NCBI GenBank assembly: GCA_000831005.1
Contig: CP007152.1
Location: 2,604,001-2,668,000, forward strand
DNA from: Marinobacter salarius
GTDB lineage: Bacteria > Pseudomonadota > Gammaproteobacteria > Pseudomonadales > Oleiphilaceae
Length of the DNA: 64,000 nucleotides
Direction: 5' to 3'
The notes beneath the pieces were generated by a model. The model ran no database searches. It was given only the letters and a program-made list of their open reading frames with translations, and was not told the DNA's origin. Numbering within the stretch: position 1 is the stretch's first letter; each line of letters begins with the position of its first letter. Below are positions 10,333-19,004 of this stretch, in pieces. Both the position numbers and the translations under genes were made by a program.

Positions 10333-10956
10333 ATGTCACTGAACCTGGCCCTGCTGTCCGCGTTTATCCCGACGTTTTTTGTGGTGTCCATTACGCCGGG
10401 CATGTGTATGACCCTGGCGCTGTCCCTTGGTATTACCATTGGCGTGAAACGGGCGCTGTGATGATGGCCGGGGAGCTGGTTGGCGTGGCGGTAGTGGCGA
10501 CTGCGGCGGCAGTAGGTGTGGCAACCTTCATGTTGAAGTACCCGACGGCCTTCGACGTATTCAAGGTTGTAGGCGGCGCCTACCTTGCCTGGCTGGGCAT
10601 CCAGATGTGGCAGTCCCGGGGCAAAATGGCCATGCCGGAGGAGGATTCGCAACCGGTGGAGAGTTCAAGGGTGCAATTGGCGCTCCAGGGGTTTGTGACC
10701 GCTATTGCCAACCCGAAGCTGGGCGTTTTTCATTGCGCTATTGCCGCCGTTTATCGACAGTAAACTGCCAATGGCGCCACAACTCACGGTTCTCATCCTG
10801 ATCATACTGGCCCTGGAGTTCCTCTGCCTACAGCTCTACGCCCACGGTGGAAAGACTCTGCGCAAGGCTCTAAAGCAAGGCGGTGGTGTTCGCACGGTTA
10901 ACCGTGTGGCGGGCAGTCTGATGATGCTGGTGGGCGCCTGGCTGGCGTTCGGTTAG
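10333..10956 (+). CDS. LysE/RhtB-family amino-acid exporter (two frameshifts)
   Basis: An inner-membrane exporter of the LysE superfamily, about 205 residues when the fragments are joined. The N terminus, FVVSITPGMCMTLALSLGIT, carries the usual PGP-like motif region and is followed by GVKRAL. The frame then breaks near 10458 (one G lost in CTGTGATG) and again near 10730, where NPK is followed in another frame by WAFFIALLPPFI, a family hallmark. Helices continue to the end (LTVLILIILALEFLCLQLYA and RVAGSLMMLVGAWLAF). The substrate cannot be predicted. Two breaks in one short gene could mean decay, but the same break type occurs across the window, so sequence error is more likely. Confidence 0.82.
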
Positions 10957-10961
10957 GCCGG

Positions 10962-11662
10962 TCAGTTACTGGCGTAGCGCTGATGAAGGATTCCAACCCG
11001 TTCCACATAGGCGCGGGTTTCCGCGTAGGGTGGTATGCCGCCATGGCGCCCGACGGCCCCCGGGCCGGCATTGTAGGCGGCCGTTGCCAGCTTGATGTCA
11101 CCGTCGAAGCGCTTGAGCATACGGGCCAGGTAATTGACTCCACCGCGAATATTCTCCGGGGCCACCATGGCATTGCGAACACCCAGCTCCTCTGCGGTGG
11201 CAGGCATTAACTGCATCAGCCCTGGGCTCCCTTGGGCGACAGGGCTTTGTCATTAAACGCCGATTCCGCATGGATGACAGCCCGAACCAGAGCGGGGTCA
11301 ACGTTGAACTCCCTGGCGGCCGTCTTGATTTCATCCCGGTAGGGCGACAGGAACAGCGGTGTGGTGCGCCAATTAACGTTGGAATCCGGATCGCAGGCGT
11401 AGCAGTGGAACCGGATGACACTGAAATTCGAGCTGGCGGGCTGGATACCACTGTAGGCAACTACGCCATTGTCGTCAGTGTAGCGGTAAACCACTTCATC
11501 CTTTGTTGACGCACGCTTGTCGCCACTGCCCTTGACGTTGGTGTACTCCACGGTACCGTCGGGGTGCACAATACGCTTGATACTGTCCGCCGATACGGGC
11601 GCAACGAAAGCCAGTAGCAGAAATGCCAGCGAGGAAGTGAGAAGGGTTTTGCCGCTTATCAT
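10962..11662 (-). CDS. Lytic transglycosylase with N-terminal DUF4124 (one frameshift)
   Basis: Cleaves peptidoglycan glycan strands in the periplasm. It has a signal peptide ([16 protein letters not shown]), a short DUF4124 segment ([16 protein letters not shown]), then an SLT domain with the catalytic Glu in VIHAESAFN, followed by the [15 protein letters not shown] and [10 protein letters not shown] motifs. The frame breaks at about 11216 between GAQG and MQLMPAT; one missing C in a GGGC context restores GAQGLMQLMP. The ATG at 11662 (MISGKTLL) was chosen because it opens the signal peptide. It is convergent with the LysE gene, with only 5 bases between them. Confidence 0.88.
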
Positions 11663-11835
11663 CGTTGACTCTTGGAGTGCATGATCAAGAACACCGCCTG
11701 CATTCGTAAATAACAACCGTAAGGCGGATTATACGGCGTTAATTGCCTGAAGAAACCGCAATGTTTGTCGGAAAAGTGTTACTTTTCTCAATATAGCCGG
11801 TCAATTCTCATTGTTGGCGACATCCTGGAGATTCT

Positions 11836-12365
11836 GTGCCTTTGAATACGTCCCGCAGCAACCTTGTACTCATCGGAATGCCCGGCAGCGGCAAAAGTAC
11901 GGTTGGGGTGCTGTTGGCAAAACAGCTTGGCCTGGGGTTTATCGATACGGACCTGCTGATTCAGGAGGAAGCAGGTCGCACCTTGCAGGACATTGTCGAC
12001 GGTGATGGCTATCAGCACTAAGGCGAATTGAGGAGCAGGTATTGCTGAGGCTGGATGTGCGGCGTCAGGTGATATCCACGGGCGGCAGCGCCGTCTACAG
12101 CGAACCTGCGATGAGCCACCTGAAAGCTGATGGTCTCGTGGTGTTTCTTGATATTCCGCTGGAGGTGGTCATTGCGAGGATAGGGGATTACAGCGCCCGT
12201 GGCATCTCCCGACGACCGGATCAGTCGCTGGAACAGCTGTTTTGGGAACGTTTTGAGCTTTACTCGCGGGCTGCGGACGTGGCAGTCAATTGTGTTGGTA
12301 AGAGTCAGGAAGACGTTTGCGACGACATATCGGCGGTGATGTTGCAGATGCCGGCGACACGTTAA
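11836..12365 (+). CDS. aroK: Shikimate kinase (one frameshift)
   Basis: Phosphorylates shikimate with ATP in the aromatic amino-acid pathway. The P-loop is GMPGSGKST, followed by the DTD shikimate-binding motif in GFIDTDLLI. The frame breaks near 12018, and adding one base within CACTAAGG gives [10 protein letters not shown]. The remainder contains the STGGSAVYS motif and the lid/R-rich segment [16 protein letters not shown]. The joined product is about 176 residues, which is normal. The start is GTG with a GGAG site 5 bases upstream. It stands alone here rather than next to aroB. Confidence 0.88.
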
Positions 12366-12391
12366 AAACATGCCGCCGGACGCGAAGACTT

Positions 12392-12568
12392 CTAGGGCTT
12401 CGGTCCTTTGCCCCGAAGCGCGTTGGCCACCAGTGAAATAACCAGCAGAACCAGAAAGATAAAGAACAGAATTTTCGCAAACCCTGCGGCTGTCCCCGCG
12501 ATACCACCAAAACCAAGTACGCCGGCGATTACCGCGACGATCAGGCATACAATAGCCCAATAGAGCAT
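12392..12568 (-). CDS. DUF1328 small membrane protein (YtjA-like)
   Basis: A 58-residue inner-membrane protein with two hydrophobic helices separated by a glycine-rich turn ([20 protein letters not shown]) and a short basic tail. It matches the DUF1328/YtjA family, whose role is unknown. The start at 12568 is supported by an AGGAG site 6 bases upstream; the frame is open further upstream, but that sequence is not conserved-looking. It is convergent with aroK. Confidence 0.85.
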   Translation of the reverse strand: MLYWAIVCLIVAVIAGVLGFGGIAGTAAGFAKILFFIFLVLLVISLVANALRGKGPKP

Positions 12569-12789
12569 AGTATTTCTCCTGTTGTGTAACGTCACCTTCA
12601 AAGTGGCACATGGGCCTGAAAGCCACAAATAGTGGAAGTCCGAAAACGCTTCGCAAGAGAATGATTTGTGCTGCAAACGATTGTTTTGTTGGTCTAATTA
12701 CCTTTATTGTCGGTTGATTAAGCTTTGCTAAGGTGCGGTTTTACGACAAAAGTTGTTACTGTCTACCAAATAATATCGGGAGAATTTCA

Positions 12790-13269
12790 ATGCTCTTCAA
12801 ACAACTCGGTTATTCTCTGGCTTTCGTTCTTGCACTTGGCATGTCCGGTTCCCTGCAGGCGGAATCGTCCGGGGATTCTTCGGTTGAGTCGCTGAAAAAA
12901 GAAACCCGCGAGCTTGGCCAGGCGTTGCAGGAGTTCGGTGCGGACCAGAAAGCAGAGGCGGAAACAGCCATTGAAAATACGCTCTCAGCTCTCGACAAGC
13001 GCATAGACACGCTACAGCAGGAACTGGATCAGAATTGGGACGACATGAGTGACACGGCCCGGGAACGGTCAAGGAAAAGCCTTGAGTCACTGCAGGAGCA
13101 GCGGCAACGCGTCCAGCAATGGTATGACGAGCTGCAGGCCAGTTCATCCTCCGCCTGGGAACGTGCCAAGCAGGGCTTCTCCAACGCCTACGACGCTTTA
13201 TCAGAACAGTGGAATGAAACCGAGCGCAAACTGATGGACGACTCGGACAAGAAGAACGGCAGCATTTAG
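12790..13269 (+). CDS. Secreted coiled-coil protein of unknown function
   Basis: A 159-residue protein with a signal peptide (YSLAFVLALGMSGSLQA) followed by an almost entirely helical, charged region with heptad character (KKETRELGQALQEFG through RSRKSLESLQEQRQRVQQW). It resembles small periplasmic coiled-coil stress proteins of the sll1863 type in overall composition, but I do not recognise the family securely. It has a GGGAG site before the ATG, and the region upstream is AT-rich. No neighbour suggests a pathway. Confidence 0.7.
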   Translation: MLFKQLGYSLAFVLALGMSGSLQAESSGDSSVESLKKETRELGQALQEFGADQKAEAETAIENTLSALDKRIDTLQQELDQNWDDMSDTARERSRKSLESLQEQRQRVQQWYDELQASSSSAWERAKQGFSNAYDALSEQWNETERKLMDDSDKKNGSI

Positions 13270-13413
13270 ATGGCGTTTCGGAATTGCACCGGCCATACAG
13301 ACCCGCCCTGAACATCTGTACTGGTTGTTAATTCCGTTTACTGTATCTGTTTTGTTTGTCAGTCACAGGTTACAGTGGGCAGACTCACATTCGTCTGCCT
13401 CTCGGTTAACCGT

Positions 13414-14280
13414 ATGCCCCCGATTTTCTATTCGTTTTTTGTGCCGGCGCTCTTTGTTTGGCTGTGGAGCACGGGCTTCATTGGCGCCAAGTATGGTTTA
13501 CCCTTCGCTGAGCCGTTTACGCTCCTGCTGATACGCATGCTGTTTACGCTGGTACTGCTCAGCGTACTCGCCTGGATAATGAAAACCCGCTGGCCTGGTT
13601 GGCGTGGTGCCGGTCACCTGGCGGTCACAGGCCTGCTGGTGCATGGCTGTTATCTGGGCGGGGTTTACTACGCGATTCAGGGGGGCATGCCGTCGGGAAT
13701 CGTGTCGCTAATTGTCGGCCTGCAGCCGCTGGTAACCTCGGCTGTAGCGATTCTGGTACTGAAGGAAAGTGTGTCTGGCCGGCAATGGCTGGGGCTGACA
13801 CTGGGCCTGGTCGGTGTAACACTGGTGTTGCTGGAAAAGTTCGGCGGTGGTGCTTCCGCCTCCGATTTCCCGATTTGGACTCTGCTTTGGGCTGCGCTGT
13901 CCCTGGGCGGCATATCCTTGGGCACGGTGTACCAGAAACGTAACGGCACCCAGTCGGATCTCGTCGCAGGTACGTTCATTCAGTACAGTGCTGCGGCAAC
14001 GTTTTTCGCCGTTGGTGCCTTTGCGTTTGAAACCCGTGAGGTGGTGTGGGCTCAGCCGTTGATCTGGTCGATGGTCTGGCTGGTGTTCGGTGTTTCCATC
14101 GGGGCGATTCTGCTGTTGATGTGGCTTATCAGGCGCGGTGCTGCCTCACAGGTGGCCAGTCTTTTCTATCTGGTGCCACCTGTCACAGCGCTGGAAGCAT
14201 ACTGGCTGTTTGATGAAAGGCTGGGCGTGCTTGCGATGATTGGGGGTGTTATCTCCATCACCGGGGTTGCCTGGTGGTAA
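13414..14280 (+). CDS. EamA/DMT-superfamily permease
   Basis: A 288-residue inner-membrane transporter with ten predicted helices and the duplicated EamA architecture. Typical signatures are LWSTGFIGAKYGLPFAEPFTLLLIR in the first helices and the SLIVGLQPLVTSAVAILVLKE segment closing the first repeat, with the matching VASLFYLVPPVTALEAYWLFDE in the second. Members export amino acids or other metabolites; the substrate here is not predictable. I chose the ATG at 13414 because helix 1 starts directly after it; an in-frame upstream start at 13375 is possible. It is convergent with the racemase-like gene. Confidence 0.88.
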   Translation: MPPIFYSFFVPALFVWLWSTGFIGAKYGLPFAEPFTLLLIRMLFTLVLLSVLAWIMKTRWPGWRGAGHLAVTGLLVHGCYLGGVYYAIQGGMPSGIVSLIVGLQPLVTSAVAILVLKESVSGRQWLGLTLGLVGVTLVLLEKFGGGASASDFPIWTLLWAALSLGGISLGTVYQKRNGTQSDLVAGTFIQYSAAATFFAVGAFAFETREVVWAQPLIWSMVWLVFGVSIGAILLLMWLIRRGAASQVASLFYLVPPVTALEAYWLFDERLGVLAMIGGVISITGVAWW

Positions 14281-14302
14281 CGCAGCAGCGAAAACAGGCG
14301 GC

Positions 14303-15046
14303 CTAGTTCCAGGGGTCTACCCGGAACAGGGTACCCAGGCCGGATTGCGGGGTCAGTTTGCCGCACAGCCTCAGCCCCTCCCAGAAGCTGACCTGATTAG
14401 CGGTCAGTACCGGCTTGCCCGCCGCTGCCTCCAGGTCTTCCAGCCAGGCGGCGGAATGCAATGCGGTATCGGGAATCAATAGCGCATCTGCGTCCGGGTG
14501 GTCATTGTCCGTCACGAACCTCAATACGGCCTCTTTCTCCAGCGTGCCCACCTCCGCTGCGGTAATAATGCCGCGGCAGTTTATGTGCACCACCTCGATA
14601 TCGAAGTGCTCCAGAAACGTTTTGAACAGCAGGGCTATGTCCCGCGGGTAGGTAGCCGCGATGGCGACCCGCCTGGCGTTGATGGCGGTAACCGCCCTGG
14701 CGAATGCCATGGCCGTGGTAGAGGCCGGGATATGAAGCAGGTTTTCGAGCGTCTCGATCTGTTCCCCTATACCGTCGATGCCACGAACGAAACTGGCACT
14801 GGTGGAGGTCCATAAAACGGCTTCCATATCCGCATTTTCAAGGTGTCCGGCTCCTTCCGTAAGGCGCGCCGGGCTTCCCATTTCGGTGAGTGCGTCAACG
14901 GTATGTGCATCTTCATCGAACGCCGTATGTATGACTCTCACCTCAGCTGGTGGTGAGATCATTCCGGCCAGACGTGGGTAGTCATCCTCGGCAGCGTGTC
15001 CAGGATAAAGAAAGGCGAGGCGGGGAACCGGTGTGTTCTTGTCCAT
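14303..15046 (-). CDS. Asp/Glu racemase-fold protein (maleate isomerase / arylmalonate decarboxylase group) lacking the usual cysteines
   Basis: A 247-residue cytosolic protein of the racemase superfamily. The two half-domains are visible: LWTSTSASFVRGI in the first and ADALLIPDTALHS in the second, followed by EAAAGKPVLTANQVSFWEGLR, which is very characteristic. In catalytic members the segments read like CTSAS and SCTxL. Here the first cysteine position is Ser and the second Asp, so the classical two-cysteine or one-cysteine mechanism cannot operate. It may be a different lyase/isomerase or a non-catalytic member. It lies 51 bases downstream of a D-aminoacylase-type gene on the same strand, suggesting a joint role in D- or N-acyl amino-acid metabolism. 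Confidence 0.72.
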   Translation of the reverse strand: MDKNTPVPRLAFLYPGHAAEDDYPRLAGMISPPAEVRVIHTAFDEDAHTVDALTEMGSPARLTEGAGHLENADMEAVLWTSTSASFVRGIDGIGEQIETLENLLHIPASTTAMAFARAVTAINARRVAIAATYPRDIALLFKTFLEHFDIEVVHINCRGIITAAEVGTLEKEAVLRFVTDNDHPDADALLIPDTALHSAAWLEDLEAAAGKPVLTANQVSFWEGLRLCGKLTPQSGLGTLFRVDPWN

Positions 15047-15097
15047 GCCTGAACAATATTAGAGTTCAGGCAGTGTTGGCAACAGGATTGCGGGATG

Positions 15098-16979
15098 TCA
15101 GAAGGTGGTGTCCAGTACGGTGCCCATTTTTTTCTGACCCAGTGCATTGTCGAACGACGTTCCGTGCCACGCTGGATGACCGGCAATCATCACCAGGGGC
15201 ACCACACCGTCGGTGCGGTTAACCAGTTGCTCGTGCTGAAATGCCTCACGGTACTGACGTTGCACCGTATTGTTGTGGTTCATGCGGCGCAGGGCTGACG
15301 GGTCTACCAGGATAAGGTCGGCCTGATCGCCCACTTCGATGCCACCCCCTTTGACGCCAAATACACGCGCAGGGTCTCGGGTGAGACGGCGTACCATATA
15401 CGCTACATCCATGTCGCCGCCGTCAGAGGCCAGTTTCAGGGCTCTGAGGTTGCCGTCGTAAAAGGCCATGTTGGTGAGATGGGCACCACTGTCATTGAAA
15501 CCAGGCAGAAGTTGCCGATCCATCAGCAGGTTGCGGACAACGCGTTCGTTACGATTCGCGGACACGGTATACCAGCTCAGGTCACGGTCGAACGCCCGCA
15601 GCATCGCCAGCACGAAATCGCCTTCGTCTTTCACCCCAGAGAAGTGTTCTTCCAGCAGGGCCCGTTCCGCATCGCTGCCTTCGAGTGGTTTTTCTGCGTT
15701 GGCGGCTTTCACCCGCGCGAAGACATCGGCAAAGGTAAGTCCTTGCCATTCTCTCAGGGGCATACGTCGATGGTCATGTCCGCCAGGGTACGATTGAAGG
15801 CGTAGTCCTCCAGGCGTACCAGTCGTTTGAGGCGCTTGAGACCAAAACCGGTTTTGCCGCTCATCCACATGGCTTTGAACGACTCGATGTAGCTGGATCG
15901 TTGAGGATTTTCAGCCGGCCTTCACGGTCCTCCAGTTCGGTCTCATTGAGAATACGCAGTTCCTCAATCTCCTCGGAGAGCGGCGTTACGGCGCCGTCGG
16001 ACCATACCTTGAAGGGGGCGGCCAGGGCCTGCAGGTGGAAGTCACCCCGCAAAAGGCGGGAATTGAGAACCCGGGCCAGCAATCTCGCCAGCCGCACGAT
16101 CTTGCGGTTGCTTTGCACATCCAGGGCAGCCACCACCGTTGTTCTGAGTGGTTTGCCGTGGAGTAGGCCACAACTGAGCAGAAAAGTCTTGATGGTGCCC
16201 ATGGTGCTGTCTTTCGGTGGCGTGGCCTGCCAGACACCGCCCTTGCGCCGTACCACGTCCGTCAGCCGTTTGATTTCCGGGTACTTGGCGAACTGCGTGG
16301 GTATGGTCTTGCGGGTATTGGGCTGGTTGGCCAGGTAATGGAACGGCAGGGCATCGGTGGAGAATCCGGCATAGCCGTCATCCATGGCCTGCTCCAGCAA
16401 GGCCTCCATGGCATTGAGTTCGTCTTCCGTGGGGTCACGGGAAATGCTGGCGTCAAACCCCATGACCTCAATCCGCAACATTGAGTGCGGCACCATGGTG
16501 ACCAGATTCGGGCCCAGGCTAAGTCTGTTCAGATGCTGGATGTATTCCTTCGGGTTCTTCCAGTCCACTCGATCGGCGGTCGCCCGCAGGACGTCCTTGG
16601 GAATGTTCTCCACTCGGGCGTAACAGTCCACAATCGGGTCTGCACCGTCCTTGCGCTGTGCGCCAAACGCCAGCCCCAGGCTACAGTTGGCAATGACAAC
16701 CGTGGTGGTGCCATGGCGCACGGATTCGGGCAGGCCAGGGGCAACCTCCAGCTCCAGGTCGTAGTGGGTATGAATGTCAAACAACCCTGGCATGGCCCAG
16801 CGTTCAGTGGCATCGATGACCTTGTGCGCTTTTTGCGGATCAAGGTCCGGCCCTCGTGCTGCGACCCTGCCATCTGCGATGGCGATGTCTTCGCGGACCG
16901 GTAATTCGCCAATACCGTCGAAGACCTTGGCACCCTGGATCAGATAGTCCCAGACTGTATCGGGTGTGGTATCGCTCAT
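15098..16979 (-). CDS. N-acyl-D-amino-acid deacylase-type amidohydrolase (two frameshifts)
   Basis: A metal-dependent amidohydrolase, about 626 residues when joined, of the D-aminoacylase group that removes acyl groups from N-acyl-D-amino acids. The N-terminal beta-sandwich strand (DYLIQGAKVFDGIG) precedes the HxH metal site in MPGLFDIHTHYD and the motif HGTTTVVIANCSLG. The C-terminal half contains LPGFNDSGAHLTNMA and GGGIEVGDQADLILVDP, both typical. The frame breaks near 15890 (NDPA continuing as SYIESFKAMWM) and near 15757 (TIDVCPLREWQGL); each is one lost base. It sits upstream of the racemase-like gene in the same direction. Substrate identity is inference from family only. Confidence 0.85.
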
Positions 16980-17030
16980 GCGTGCCTCATGGTTTGTTGT
17001 TATGGTTCTCCCTAGAAGCCAGACGGGGTG

Positions 17031-17249
17031 CTAGGGCCTGATCTCGGTGGTGCTACCGGCCGGATTGGCGGGCTCATCCTTGGCTATAACATAGATGGCG
17101 CCGAGCACGATGGCCAGGGCTGCGATCAGAACGCCGGCGGCGCCGATAATCATTTTGGGCCTGGAGCTCTGAAGGCTCCCGCATTCCGGGCATTTAGGCG
17201 TTTCGGTGGGAAGGCTGGCTCCGCAGTTGGAGCATTGGGTCTTTGCCAT
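17031..17249 (-). CDS. Zinc-ribbon membrane protein
   Basis: A 72-residue protein with an N-terminal zinc ribbon made of two CxxC knuckles (CSNCGASLPTETPKCPECG), one membrane helix (IIGAAGVLIAALAIVLGAIYV) and a short charged tail. The ribbon would face the cytoplasm. It is a common small architecture with no assigned function. It lies between the amidohydrolase and DUF4112 genes, all on the minus strand, with about 100 bases to the latter. Confidence 0.8.
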   Translation of the reverse strand: MAKTQCSNCGASLPTETPKCPECGSLQSSRPKMIIGAAGVLIAALAIVLGAIYVIAKDEPANPAGSTTEIRP

Positions 17250-17348
17250 GTTGTCTGTCCTCTTGGTGATGACGGGTCACAGGCATAGGGTGACATGTAC
17301 CGAGTTAAGGCCAGAAAGCATTGGGGATAAATCCGTAGTGACCCTGAG

Positions 17349-17807
17349 TCAGAGCGCAAACACCGCCACAAGGGCGGTGAATACTGCCAGGGTGCCCACG
17401 ATCACCAGGAATTGCATCCAGGGGAACCGCGGCTTTTGCTGAACGTTCAGTTCGGATTCCAGGTGCTCCCTGAGCAGTTGGGTATTCCGGACATTGGCCT
17501 TCCAGGCGAAGTCGAAGACGTCGCCAATGACCGGAACAAGGCCGCCGAAAAAGTCGATCAGCATGTTCCTGACCATTTGCTGTTTGACCCGGGGGCTGGC
17601 TCCGGCACGGTGCGCTTCCAGGAGTACGTAGCAGGACATGAGCAGCCCGGCCAGGTCGCCGAGTACCGGAACAAGGCCGATGATGGGTTCCAGCCCGATC
17701 CGAAAGCGCGTGAAGGGTATGCCAATAGCGTTATCGGCCATCTGACTGAATCGGTTCAGGCGGGCCAGAGCTGCCTGTTTCTCTTCCTGGCTTACGGGCG
17801 TTGACAT
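17349..17807 (-). CDS. DUF4112 membrane protein
   Basis: A 152-residue protein matching DUF4112: the paired motif IGLEPIIGLVPVLGDLAGLLMSCY and GLVPVIGDVFDFAWKANVRN is diagnostic, and a final hydrophobic helix (WMQFLVIVGTLAVFTALVAVF) anchors the C terminus. Function is unknown. The start at 17807 (MSTPVSQEEKQ) lies 4 bases after the stop of the upstream DUF3581 gene, which suggests translational coupling; the frame is open further upstream but overlaps that gene. Confidence 0.85.
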   Translation of the reverse strand: MSTPVSQEEKQAALARLNRFSQMADNAIGIPFTRFRIGLEPIIGLVPVLGDLAGLLMSCYVLLEAHRAGASPRVKQQMVRNMLIDFFGGLVPVIGDVFDFAWKANVRNTQLLREHLESELNVQQKPRFPWMQFLVIVGTLAVFTALVAVFAL

Positions 17808-17811
17808 CCCA

Positions 17812-18519
17812 TCAATCCCAGGATTTTTCCTTGAGCCGATAGAACTCCTCGACCACGGCATCCATGGCACCGGCGTCATAGTCACGAAGGCCACTGACCA
17901 CAAGCTTTTTGGAAACCTCGCCGGCAACGTTGCCGTCTGAGATCAGCCGGTAGTCCAGTGAGACATTGCCACGCTTTCCGTCCGGCTTCAGCTCCGCGTT
18001 ATGGAGTTCAAGGTCGGGGCTTGGCGCATCAAGCGTATCCAGGGCCAGGCTCATGCTTTGATACATGATCATTGGCCGGTCCGGATTGAACATCACGCCA
18101 GCATTTTCCATCAGCGGTTTGAGCGTATGGGGGAAGTTCTTGCCGGACGCGGCCACGTAGCAGCGAGTGAAGTTCTCAATCACGGTGTCATCGTGAGTCC
18201 GCTCACCACTGCGTTCCACCTCGATGTAGACCTTGTCATTCTGATCGTAGACGCGAATCAGGCCGTCGTCGTCCTCGCGGAAGTCCAGTGGAACATTTTC
18301 GCCGAGCAGGCTGCGAAAATGGAAGGTCATCTGTCGGGACAGGCCGAAGTGTGACAATAGCAGGGCAAACAACAGGTCTCCGGGAACACAGAAACGCCGG
18401 GCATCCGGATTGTGGATCGGATTAAAATCACCGGCCACTTCCTTGGCAAATCGACTGGCCTGGGTCGCGCTGATCAGTACGAGTCCGTTCTGGGTGGCGT
18501 GGTAGCGTTCAAGAAACAT
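17812..18519 (-). CDS. DUF3581 family protein
   Basis: A 235-residue soluble protein that matches the DUF3581 family, found mainly in gammaproteobacteria. Characteristic are the N-terminal SATQASRFAKEVAGDFNPIHNPDARRFCVPGDLLFALLL, which resembles a hotdog-fold dehydratase entrance (DFNPIH), and a second half with LDYRLISDGNVAGEVSKKLVVSGLRDYD. The hotdog likeness suggests an acyl-thioester or lipid-related role, but this is inference. The ATG at 18519 has a weak AAGG site; upstream in-frame starts exist. It is followed 4 bases later by the DUF4112 gene. Confidence 0.82.
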   Translation of the reverse strand: MFLERYHATQNGLVLISATQASRFAKEVAGDFNPIHNPDARRFCVPGDLLFALLLSHFGLSRQMTFHFRSLLGENVPLDFREDDDGLIRVYDQNDKVYIEVERSGERTHDDTVIENFTRCYVAASGKNFPHTLKPLMENAGVMFNPDRPMIMYQSMSLALDTLDAPSPDLELHNAELKPDGKRGNVSLDYRLISDGNVAGEVSKKLVVSGLRDYDAGAMDAVVEEFYRLKEKSWD

Positions 18520-18684
18520 GCGTTGCCTTTTCGTTTTCGCAAATAGAGATGCCATGATAGTGGCCTGAAACGTCCTTTGCAGCAAGACACTACGAAACCA
18601 ATGTCTAAGGCCTGGACGTAAATAAATGGTTTCGCTATGTCGCCCGGCGATGATGGCGGCCGGTTTGCATGTACACCAGAGTGC

Positions 18685-18969
18685 TCAGGCTGTGGGTACC
18701 CCGTCGGTATGGCCGAGTGATCGATCGGGCGAGACTTCATTTCGAACCAGTTGCTTCAGTTCCCGGATGTCGGGGAAGCCTTGCTGTTCCTTACGTGACC
18801 AGATGCGTTTGCCATTGACATGAATTTCAAAAATTCCGCCTGTGCCCGGTATCAGGGTCAGTTCGTTCAGCTCCTCTTCAAAGGTGCTCAACAGTTCCTG
18901 GGCCATCCAGGCGGATCGAAGCATCCACTTGCAGCCCGCACAGTACGTGATTCTTACGCTGTTTGGCAT
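18685..18969 (-). CDS. SelW/Rdx-family selenoprotein-like redox protein
   Basis: A 94-residue thioredoxin-like protein of the SelT/SelW/SelH (Rdx) family. It opens with the CxxC motif in ITYCAGCKWMLRSAWMAQELL and continues with GTGGIFEIHVNGKRIWSRKEQQGFPDIRELKQLVR, the usual second half. The position used for selenocysteine in animals is cysteine here. A redox role is expected, but the partner is unknown. It is a single gene between DUF3581 and the GGDEF/EAL gene, all on the minus strand. Confidence 0.88.
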   Translation of the reverse strand: MPNSVRITYCAGCKWMLRSAWMAQELLSTFEEELNELTLIPGTGGIFEIHVNGKRIWSRKEQQGFPDIRELKQLVRNEVSPDRSLGHTDGVPTA

Positions 18970-19004
18970 GGGTGGTCTCCCGTTGATTCGGTGATTGTGG
19001 TGTT

